NCBI GenBank assembly: GCA_013361015.1
Contig: JABWAN010000076.1
Location: 1-11,561, forward strand
From: Candidatus Zhuqueibacterota bacterium
Lineage (GTDB): Bacteria; Zhuqueibacterota; Zhuqueibacteria; Zhuqueibacterales; Zhuqueibacteraceae
Direction: 5' to 3'
DNA length: 11,561 nt
The notes under the pieces are model-generated. The model saw nothing but the letters and a program-made list of their open reading frames with translations, searched no databases and had not been told where the DNA came from. Position numbers and translations under genes: made by a program. Below, in pieces: positions 5,593-11,561 of the stretch. Positions within the stretch are counted from its first letter, which is position 1; each line of letters begins with the position of its first letter.

Positions 5593-6091
5593 CACGAGTT
5601 CTCCGTTGCTGGTTATTGTTTTTGTATCTTGCTAAAGAGTTCCTTGTTTCCAGCGCTTCGCGTAGAATAGGAAGTGTAGCTTTATCTTTGGGGCGATTTG
5701 CTGCTTCCTTCGCCGCAATCACATCTTCCAATGATGCCACCAGTACCATTCGATTACCGATTCGAATTCTTTTTGCGCGCGAACGAATGGATTCGAAACT
5801 TTTACGGCTGGAAAGGGCAAAAACAAAATCCACTCCGATCGAGCGCCCCGAAGCGCGTAACATTCGAGAAGAAGGCTCATATGGTCGAGAGAGGGTGACG
5901 CCAAACAATTCAGAAAATTTTTGCAGCTTCTTTTCCAATTGAGGATGTTCGCGAACCATCAAATCCACATCGTGTGTCATTACTGGAATACCTTGCAACA
6001 CAGCAGCCGCGTTGCCAATGAAGATAGCCTGCACTTTTGCTGCCGCCAATGTCTGCACTAGTTCCGCCAAGAAGCTTTCGTCAAAAGACAT
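5582..6091 (-). CDS. Nucleotidyltransferase-fold protein, toxin-antitoxin-like (DUF6036/AbiEii-like)
   Basis: The 169-aa protein has a nucleotidyltransferase core: AIFIGNAAAVLQGIP (about residues 22-36), THDVDLMV with Asp41-x-Asp43, and a third carboxylate at Asp88 in SIGVDFVF. The later LEDVIAAKEAANRPKDKATL is characteristic of COG1708-like stand-alone nucleotidyltransferases, many of which sit in toxin-antitoxin or abortive-infection operons. The usual Gly-Gly or Gly-Ser is Gly-Asn here, so catalysis may be altered. I prefer the ATG at 6091, with AGGA about 8 nt upstream. The ATG at 6100 would put GAGAGG directly against the start codon. It overlaps the upstream 70-aa gene by 11 nt and the downstream CDGSH gene by 11 nt, so the three are probably co-expressed. 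Its target nucleotide and substrate are unknown. Confidence 0.75.
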   Translation of the reverse strand: MSFDESFLAELVQTLAAAKVQAIFIGNAAAVLQGIPVMTHDVDLMVREHPQLEKKLQKFSELFGVTLSRPYEPSSRMLRASGRSIGVDFVFALSSRKSFESIRSRAKRIRIGNRMVLVASLEDVIAAKEAANRPKDKATLPILREALETRNSLARYKNNNQQRRTRDAH

Positions 6092-6293
6092 AACTTCCAT
6101 CCTCTCGTTTTTTGAGGAACATATACTGCATACGTTCCCTGGGAGAGCGAAGTAAAGCTGCGAGGATCAAATCTAAATCATGTGGATCAATATGCGGCAA
6201 TTCCGGCGCGAGGCGTTCATGCCAACGCGCGACGCGGCGAGCAAACTTTTCGGCATCGGATAGTTTTTTACGCTTCTTCTTATTCATATGCAT
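6081..6293 (-). CDS. Small basic protein, probable partner of the nucleotidyltransferase
   Basis: The 70-aa protein begins with a lysine/arginine-rich stretch (MHMNKKKRKKLSDAEKFA). An amphipathic middle follows, with RWHERLAPELPHIDPHDLD, and it ends in LILAALLRSPRERMQYMFLKK plus a short tail. It has no signal peptide or membrane helix. I recognise no named family with confidence. Its position directly before the nucleotidyltransferase, with overlapping stop and start, is the layout of a toxin-antitoxin pair, and the basic head could bind nucleic acid. An ATG at 6287 is an equally possible start. No clear ribosome binding site is seen, and a dispersed repeat begins 18 nt upstream, so its promoter probably lies in or just beyond that repeat. 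Confidence 0.7.
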   Translation of the reverse strand: MHMNKKKRKKLSDAEKFARRVARWHERLAPELPHIDPHDLDLILAALLRSPRERMQYMFLKKREDGSYVF

Positions 6294-6311
6294 TCGAGTG
6301 CCGTGGTTTCA

Positions 6312-6336
6312 CTTAAAAAGATTCTTCCGGAATGAC
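6312..6336 (-). repeat. Dispersed intergenic repeat, copy 4
   Basis: Read on the minus strand it starts GTCATTCCGGAAGAATC and ends AGTG. It shares the GTCATTC head and GGAAGAATCTTTT body of the copies at 1836 and 2120-2208. It has a local palindrome, CATTCCGGAATG. It lies between the amidohydrolase stop and the 70-aa protein gene. Confidence 0.7.
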
Positions 6337-6354
6337 ACCTCACAAAAGGGTGTC
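6334..6354. other. Small hairpin beside the dispersed repeat
   Basis: GACACC (6334-6339) and GGTGTC (6349-6354) form a 6-bp stem with a 9-nt loop. It starts 10 nt after the amidohydrolase stop on the minus strand. It is not followed by a U-run, so a terminator role is uncertain; it may belong to the repeat element. Confidence 0.4.
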
Positions 6355-6363
6355 GCATGCACA

Positions 6364-8079
6364 TCACTTGAAATTCCCATCCCGATAGACCTCTCTCCCT
6401 TCCAGCAACGTCAACAACACCTTCGCGCGATGAATCTCATGCGCGGGAATTTCAAAGAGATTGCGGTCGAGCACGATCACGTCCGCGGCTTTGCCGACTT
6501 CGAGCGAGCCAGTGTTCTTTTCTTGATGATTCACGAACGCGCCGTTGATCGTGTATGCCGCGAGCATCGTGGGCAGATCGATCAACTCTTCTTCGATCCA
6601 AACTTTGCCCGTCGTGTCTTCAAGCCCGCGGCGCGTGATGGCAACTTGAATCGCGTCGAGCGGGTTCATCGATGAGACCGACCAATCGCTGCCGCCGGCG
6701 AGGGTGGCGCCGGTTTGCGCGACGCTGGCAATTGGGTAGAGCCAGCGCGAACGTTGCGCGCCGAGCACCGGTTCGGTCAACTCGGTAATGTACGGATCGG
6801 CATATGCCCACAGCGCTTGAAACGTCGCGACCACCTCGAGTTGTCTGAAACGCGGAATATCGTTCGGGTCGATCAACTCCAAGTGGGCAATGTGGTGCCG
6901 CGCGTCGCGTTTGCCGTTCGCTTGTTGCGCCGCGGCGAGCGCATCCAACGTCATGCGAATGGCGCGGTCGCCGATGGCGTGCGTGTGAATTTGAAAGCCG
7001 GCCTGGTCGAGCGCGATTGCCACGCGCGTGAGTTTTTCCGGCTCCCAATTCGGGATGCCTCGATCATTCGGGCGATCCACATACGGTTCGAGCAACGCCG
7101 CGGTGTGCGACTCGATCACGCCGTCCGCGAAAATTTTCGCTGCGGTCGCGTGCAAATTTTGGCCGTGATACTTGTCACGCCGCTGCGCAAGTGTTGCGAT
7201 TTGCGCGGTGTCTTGTTTGGGATCAACATACTGCGCGGCGAGCACGCGGGCAGTCAATTCGCCGCACCGATCCAACTCCAAGTATGCTTCGAGAATTTTT
7301 TCGTGCGCGCTTGCCTCTTGCAGAGAAGTGATGCCGAAACGATTGGCCAGCGCGAGTCCGGCGCGCGCGCCTTGCAGATAATCCTCGGGCGAAAGCTCGG
7401 GCAGATGTTTGGAAACCAAATCCGTCGCGATCTCGCGCAACGTGCCGGAAGGCTCGCCGGTTTTCGCATCGCGTTCGATGCGCCCTTCGCTTGGATCGGG
7501 CGTGTCTTTGGTGATGCCTGCGATTTGCAAAGCTTTGCTATTCACCCACGCAGAGTGGCCATCCGCGGCGGTGAGATACGCGGGGCGATCGGGTACGAGT
7601 GCATCCAGCTGCTCTTTCGTGGGATTCGCGTTCGGAAAGATGGGCAAATCCCAACCGCCGCCCACGATCCACGCTTTGTTCGGATTTTGCGCGGCATATT
7701 CGCGCACTTTATCGAAAATCTCTTGTCGTGTTGCGAGACCGTTGAGGTTGCATTGGCCCAACTCAATACCGCCGCTCACGGGATGCACGTGCGAGTCATG
7801 AAAGCCGGGCAGCACCATTTTGCCGTGCAGATCGATGACACGCGTTTTGTCGGTGATGAGCTTTTCGGCTCCGGCATTGTTGCCGACGTAGAGAATGCGA
7901 CCGTTTGCAATCGCGAGCGCTGCGACCCAACTGCGTTGCGCATCAACGGTGTAGATGGCGCCGTTGTGCAAAACGAGTTCGGCTTTGAGGTGGGAAACAT
8001 TGTTCTCGGAGCATGCAAGAATCAGTAGCGCCAAACTAGTGGGCAACAGTGAATGACATCGCTTCTTGATACTTACCAT
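6364..8079 (-). CDS. Amidohydrolase family 3 (YtcJ-like) metal-dependent hydrolase, predicted lipoprotein
   Basis: The 571-aa protein has a short basic head, a hydrophobic run and LLILAC with Cys23 as the likely lipidated residue; Leu at -2 is slightly off the classic lipobox. The mature enzyme is therefore predicted to sit on the outer face of a membrane. AELVLHNGAIYTVD (34-47) starts the amidohydrolase beta-sandwich, followed by LPGFHDSHVHP with metal ligands His97 and His99. Further candidate site residues are Lys315 (KIFADGVIESHT), His365/His367 (IHTHAIGDRA), the HHIAHLE segment (395-401) and Asp465 (GGSDW). GSLEVGKAADVIVLD closes the sandwich. The substrate is unknown; relatives hydrolyse amide or imine bonds. 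GAGGAAGG 5 nt upstream fixes the ATG at 8079. The gene begins 44 nt inside the helicase gene and is G+C richer than it. Confidence 0.9.
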   Translation of the reverse strand: MVSIKKRCHSLLPTSLALLILACSENNVSHLKAELVLHNGAIYTVDAQRSWVAALAIANGRILYVGNNAGAEKLITDKTRVIDLHGKMVLPGFHDSHVHPVSGGIELGQCNLNGLATRQEIFDKVREYAAQNPNKAWIVGGGWDLPIFPNANPTKEQLDALVPDRPAYLTAADGHSAWVNSKALQIAGITKDTPDPSEGRIERDAKTGEPSGTLREIATDLVSKHLPELSPEDYLQGARAGLALANRFGITSLQEASAHEKILEAYLELDRCGELTARVLAAQYVDPKQDTAQIATLAQRRDKYHGQNLHATAAKIFADGVIESHTAALLEPYVDRPNDRGIPNWEPEKLTRVAIALDQAGFQIHTHAIGDRAIRMTLDALAAAQQANGKRDARHHIAHLELIDPNDIPRFRQLEVVATFQALWAYADPYITELTEPVLGAQRSRWLYPIASVAQTGATLAGGSDWSVSSMNPLDAIQVAITRRGLEDTTGKVWIEEELIDLPTMLAAYTINGAFVNHQEKNTGSLEVGKAADVIVLDRNLFEIPAHEIHRAKVLLTLLEGREVYRDGNFK

Positions 8080-10042
8080 TTTTTCCTTCCTCGCTGCTTT
8101 TAGAACCTAAAATTCCCATCTGAGAAAGAAACCGCGAAGGTTCTTTGGGCCATCCTCGATATTTTTTAGCATAGCTCAGTGTCAAGGTTTGGATAGTTCG
8201 AGTGATGGCAACAAAGCAGTTTCGCCGTTCTTCTTCCATCTCTAAGCTATTGTCACCTCTTTGTTTGCTTTGAAAAGAAGGCAATTCATCCTCGACCAGA
8301 CCGACAAGATAAACGTGGTCAAATTCTTTGCCCTTGGCTCCATGAATTGTCATAAGAAGTGCGGTGTTTGGTTTAGGGCTTGGTTCCTTCGAGCGCATTT
8401 GAAGTTCTTGCAGAAAGGTCTCAAGAGTAAGCTCTTCACCAAAAATCCGTTTGCTTTCCGTCATCAACTCTTCCCAAACTTCTCGCTCTTCATGAAAACG
8501 AGCAAAAGTCTCCATGTACGGATCCTCTGATTGATGGCGTTGGAGTTGTATCAATTCATCAAACCAAGCGAGCGCGAATCTACTAAATGCCTGAAAATCT
8601 CGGCCTCTTACGAGAGTGCGTGACGCTTCGCTGACGATCTTGCTCACCAAACCGTTTTCGGAAGTTTGATTCAGGAGCCTAAGCCAAAGATGCAAATAAC
8701 CAAGAGGCGAACCTTGAGCCTGAGAGACAACTTCTTCAGCGTTGATTTCAACCTGAGTGAGTTGAGCGAACGAGCCGCACACGGCTTCTAAATAGCTACG
8801 ATTCTGTCCGTCATTGGCAAGACGCAGAATTGAGTGCAGCCAAATAAAAGGAGTGCTTTCAAACTCGTCTTTTCTCTGCGAGATTGCGGCAGACAGTTTC
8901 TCTTTCAGCAATGCCCTCTCAACGCCTTCTAGTAATCTACGATTACGCGCCAACACGACAACGGAGCCAAGATGGCCGGAATGAAGCTTCTTGATATCAC
9001 TTGCGACGCCTGCCGCTTCCGTCTCAAAATCCGGAAAGCAGGGCAGTAAACGCACCGTCTCTTTCTCTACGCTGTGTCGAAAGGCTTCAAGTGGTTTTTT
9101 ATCACTTGTTCGAAGAAAATTGTGTCGAATAAGATTATTCGCTAACTCCACGATATCGGGGGGACAGCGGTAATTCATCGGCAACTGTAAAACCATTGGC
9201 GAATAATCCTTGATGAACTCCTTCAGGCGTTCGTGGCTGGCTCCGTTCCATTGGTAGATGATTTGATCGTCATCGGCAACGATAAACACATTACGGTGTT
9301 GGTCGCCCGTGAGCGCGCGAATGAGGCCGTACTGCGCTTCATTCGTATCTTGGAACTCATCTATACAAATGTAGGAATAGACGAGCCGATAACGTTTGGC
9401 AAAAGCCGGAAACTTCGCAAGCAACTGATGGGTTTTTAGAAGCAAGGAATTGAAATCGAGAGCGTTGCGCTTGCACAATTCCGCCTCATAGGCTGAATAA
9501 ACAACGGCGATTCTCTTGCCTAACTTTTCATCCTGAAATGCTTCACTGCTTTGCTCAGGTGAAATAAGAAGCGATTTTAGGCGCTGTATTACCGGCAATC
9601 TTTTTTTATCGAGGTCGCTTACTTCGGCGCACATTTTTTTCGCCTTATCAACGGCCTCACTCAATACGGCTTGTAAATCGATATCTTGTGAATAGATTTG
9701 AAAATTGGGATTGATACCCAAGTGCGTACCATGTTGGCGCAGAACATCCGCACAGAAAGAATGGAATGTGCCTAAGAAAAGTCGATTTTCTTGTCCTGGT
9801 ATGAATGTCGTCACGCGATCTCGCATCTCATCGGCAGCCTTGTTGGTGAAGGTCAACCCGAGTATGCGAAAATTCTTGTCACGGCTTGATTCAAGAATTC
9901 GAGCTATACGACAAGTCAGAACCTTGGTTTTGCCTGAGCCTGGCCCCGCTAAAACCAATAACGGGTTCTCGCCCCATTCTGCAACCTGTCTTTGAATGGG
10001 GCTTAACGCTTCCCAGGCTTCAATAAATTCTTTTGTTCTCAT
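8036..10042 (-). CDS. gajB: UvrD/PcrA-like SF1A helicase, GajB of a Gabija-type defence pair
   Basis: The 668-aa helicase has all main SF1A motifs: Q-motif LSPIQ (13-17), Walker A AGPGSGKT (32-39), Ia LTFTNKAADEM (63-73), GTFHSF (91-96), Walker B IDEFQDTN (227-234), III VADDDQIIYQWNGAS (255-269), IV MNYRCP (289-294), V TIHGAKGKEFDHV (565-577) and VI EEERRNCFVAITRT (603-616). It is longer than the roughly 500-aa helicase I recall for the reference Gabija system; the extra length lies in the 2B-like middle (about 380-550). In Gabija, GajB works with the nuclease GajA against phage DNA. Its ATG overlaps the nuclease stop by 4 nt. The family-like part ends near SRFLSQMGI. The last 20 or so residues read through the amidohydrolase start region and look non-native. 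Codons are A+T richer than in flanking genes, a sign of transfer. A general repair helicase is the alternative, but the partner gene argues against it. Confidence 0.85.
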   Translation of the reverse strand: MRTKEFIEAWEALSPIQRQVAEWGENPLLVLAGPGSGKTKVLTCRIARILESSRDKNFRILGLTFTNKAADEMRDRVTTFIPGQENRLFLGTFHSFCADVLRQHGTHLGINPNFQIYSQDIDLQAVLSEAVDKAKKMCAEVSDLDKKRLPVIQRLKSLLISPEQSSEAFQDEKLGKRIAVVYSAYEAELCKRNALDFNSLLLKTHQLLAKFPAFAKRYRLVYSYICIDEFQDTNEAQYGLIRALTGDQHRNVFIVADDDQIIYQWNGASHERLKEFIKDYSPMVLQLPMNYRCPPDIVELANNLIRHNFLRTSDKKPLEAFRHSVEKETVRLLPCFPDFETEAAGVASDIKKLHSGHLGSVVVLARNRRLLEGVERALLKEKLSAAISQRKDEFESTPFIWLHSILRLANDGQNRSYLEAVCGSFAQLTQVEINAEEVVSQAQGSPLGYLHLWLRLLNQTSENGLVSKIVSEASRTLVRGRDFQAFSRFALAWFDELIQLQRHQSEDPYMETFARFHEEREVWEELMTESKRIFGEELTLETFLQELQMRSKEPSPKPNTALLMTIHGAKGKEFDHVYLVGLVEDELPSFQSKQRGDNSLEMEEERRNCFVAITRTIQTLTLSYAKKYRGWPKEPSRFLSQMGILGSKSSEEGKNGKYQEAMSFTVAH
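8085..8092 (-). promoter_or_regulatory. Ribosome binding site of the amidohydrolase gene, inside the helicase gene
   Basis: GAGGAAGG ends 5 nt before the ATG at 8079 and also encodes part of the helicase tail (SEEGKN). It is the strongest ribosome binding site seen in the window and supports this start despite the 44-nt gene overlap. Confidence 0.7.
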
Positions 10043-11561
10043 AATGCCGCTCCTGCAACTATGTCGGTGATGATCTTGGCAAAAAATGGAGGAACCCGTT
10101 CAGCGTTTACGCTTGAAGTGCGTAGCTTCCGAATTAACGCATCGGCATGCCTGACCTTGTCTTTTTGTAGCTGGGCAACAATGATTTCTGTAAATAGAGA
10201 TTGAAAGATAGAATCTGTTTGTGCAATACATTCATCTGGTTGAGCTTTTTTCACAATCTTCGCTTCATATTGCCCGTCTTTTTTGAGTATTATTTGACGC
10301 GTTTCTTTCCCTTTTTCCCGTGTTTCTGTTGCGATAATCCATTCGGTAGCAAATTCATTGGAAGAACGAGCCTTTTCTTCAAGAATGGATATGTATTCCT
10401 CGGCAAAGCCATTTTTAAAGAGGAACATTTCAAAATCCACACCTTCCTGTGGCAGTGGGTGTACTAATGCTTTGATTTCATCGTCTTTCAGTCCACGCTC
10501 TTCGACTTGTTTGATGAACTTCGTTCCCTCACTATCGTTATCACAGACCATTATCCAAGGTATTTCAAAGCTCCGAGCCAAACCAACAAATGCGCCTGGC
10601 GAACCGTTGTTTTGAAAATCGATTACTGCGACCCCAACCTGATCCAGTGGCTTCTCCAACAACTCGGCAAAATAGCGCAGGATCATATATTCGCTTTGTC
10701 CCTCGCAAAGGAGCCACGCTCGTGCGAAAAGCACTTCTCCTCGAATACGCTTTGCGTAGGTATCAAGATCGGCTAGTTCATTGTCGCTCAGATAGGTTTG
10801 CGATTCTTCATAAAGCTGTTTCAGTTTGGCATGGACATCGGCTTGCTTTGGATAGATAGTGAGCAGTTTTCGATATTCTTTCTCTCCCATCTTACCATTA
10901 ACGGAGAGTGTTGAGGTGGCTACATGATAGTCAAATTTCGGTGAGTTATTCGCACAAAACTCTAATAACTCAGGCTTGTTCGGCACTTGGGCAGAAAACG
11001 AACGCTTCACATAAAGAACTTTAGAATGTGCGCCATTACAACGAAACATACGAATCTGAGTAAAAGGGATTTCTTGAATGAAATATGGCGAGTGGCTGGA
11101 GACAATCTTCTGACTTTTCACCTCCCCTAAATTCGTCGCAAGAGCGCGCGTCGCTTGAGGATGGAGATGTGCTTCTGGCTCTTCTAAAGCCAAAAGGGCC
11201 TCGGTCTCGGGTTGAAACGTCGGTTTGAGCAAAACATCGATGTAAGCTTGAAAGAGAAAAAGAACGGCCAAACTTTGCATGCCTTGCCCATGTCGGGAAA
11301 GCGGAAAATCAACTTCGCTGCCACGGGCTTTAATGACTACTTCTGCTCTCGACATCAAATCCCAAGGTTTGAGTGGCAATGCCTGGATAGAAGTTTTTTG
11401 TCCACCTCCGAGCGCCATAATTTTTTGAATCTTATCTAAAGCTGCCCTAACTTGTTCAAGCCGTGGGTCAGCTCTCAGTAAGTCAGCGTTGAGTCTCATT
11501 AACTCCTCGCTCAGGATATCTATTTGCTCTTCGCTGATTTTGAGATCGCGTAGTATTCGCC
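10039..11561 (-). CDS. gajA: OLD-family ATPase-TOPRIM nuclease (class 2, GajA-like), N-terminus cut by window edge
   Basis: About 507 codons are visible and the frame stays open to the edge, so the Met at 11499 is internal. Numbering from that Met, the ABC signature region is SRHGQGMQS (68-76), Walker B is ALLALEEPEAHLHP (101-114) and the H-loop is SSHSP (134-138). The TOPRIM domain follows: LLCEGQSE with Glu266, then WIMVCDNDSEG with Asp320-x-Asp322, the metal-binding acidic set. A helical segment of about 120 residues separates ATPase and TOPRIM, with AUG-independent continuity and no stop. The Walker A half of the ATPase must lie beyond 11561, perhaps 150-200 residues. OLD nucleases next to a UvrD-like helicase are class 2, the nuclease of the Gabija anti-phage system, where ATP or NTP levels regulate DNA cleavage. 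The stop overlaps the helicase start (ATGA). The gene is A+T rich like the helicase. Confidence 0.85.
   Translation of the reverse strand, partial: RILRDLKISEEQIDILSEELMRLNADLLRADPRLEQVRAALDKIQKIMALGGGQKTSIQALPLKPWDLMSRAEVVIKARGSEVDFPLSRHGQGMQSLAVLFLFQAYIDVLLKPTFQPETEALLALEEPEAHLHPQATRALATNLGEVKSQKIVSSHSPYFIQEIPFTQIRMFRCNGAHSKVLYVKRSFSAQVPNKPELLEFCANNSPKFDYHVATSTLSVNGKMGEKEYRKLLTIYPKQADVHAKLKQLYEESQTYLSDNELADLDTYAKRIRGEVLFARAWLLCEGQSEYMILRYFAELLEKPLDQVGVAVIDFQNNGSPGAFVGLARSFEIPWIMVCDNDSEGTKFIKQVEERGLKDDEIKALVHPLPQEGVDFEMFLFKNGFAEEYISILEEKARSSNEFATEWIIATETREKGKETRQIILKKDGQYEAKIVKKAQPDECIAQTDSIFQSLFTEIIVAQLQKDKVRHADALIRKLRTSSVNAERVPPFFAKIITDIVAGAAL

Noticed and set aside
6334..6354. Intrinsic terminator of the amidohydrolase gene
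   Set aside because: The hairpin is real but short and has no U-run on the minus strand, so I list it only as a hairpin.
6715..8028. A 437-aa plus-strand frame opposite the amidohydrolase
   Set aside because: It is the antisense shadow of a well-conserved gene with G+C-biased third positions, rich in Arg and His, with no domain.

Overview
The window reads as a bacterial chromosomal segment, most likely Gram-negative. It holds a family 9 (heptosyltransferase-type) and a family 4 glycosyltransferase, of the sort used on lipopolysaccharide or other surface glycans, and a predicted lipoprotein. Core genes are moderately G+C rich. I cannot fix the phylum from sequence alone; the Cys-rich GT9 subtype makes me think of FCB-like or candidate-phylum bacteria, which is a weak inference. 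No rRNA, tRNA, CRISPR array or transposase gene was seen.

Left part (1-4491, all minus strand): a GT9 glycosyltransferase overlaps a GT4 glycosyltransferase by 4 nt (ATGA). A 411-bp non-coding gap follows, carrying a dispersed inverted-repeat family. Then come a tRNA-dihydrouridine synthase and an ECF-transporter S component joined by a TGATG junction. At the extreme left edge a reading frame with a clear signal-peptide-like start runs off the window. Its last 120 bases are very G+C rich and resemble the C-terminus of a beta-carbonic anhydrase, so it could be a new gene or an assembly join.

Middle part (4492-6363): two small nucleotidyltransferase-centred modules face each other. On the plus strand is a textbook MntA/HepT (MNT/HEPN) toxin-antitoxin pair. 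On the minus strand is a tightly overlapped set: a 70-aa basic protein, a second nucleotidyltransferase of a different type, and a CDGSH iron-sulfur protein. The two sets meet tail to tail with a 4-bp overlap between hepT and the CDGSH gene. Another copy of the dispersed repeat sits just upstream of the minus-strand set.

Right part (6364-11561, minus strand): an OLD-family ATPase-TOPRIM nuclease, cut by the window edge, overlaps by 4 nt (ATGA) a complete UvrD/PcrA-like SF1A helicase. This is the gene pair of the Gabija anti-phage system (class 2 OLD). The helicase tail runs 44 nt into a YtcJ-like amidohydrolase lipoprotein gene. The defence pair is clearly A+T richer than the amidohydrolase (hand counts of single 60-base lines: 32-45% versus 60-67% G+C), which suggests horizontal acquisition with a sharp boundary near 8080. 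Taken together, 4492-11561 looks like a small defence and toxin-antitoxin island among housekeeping genes.
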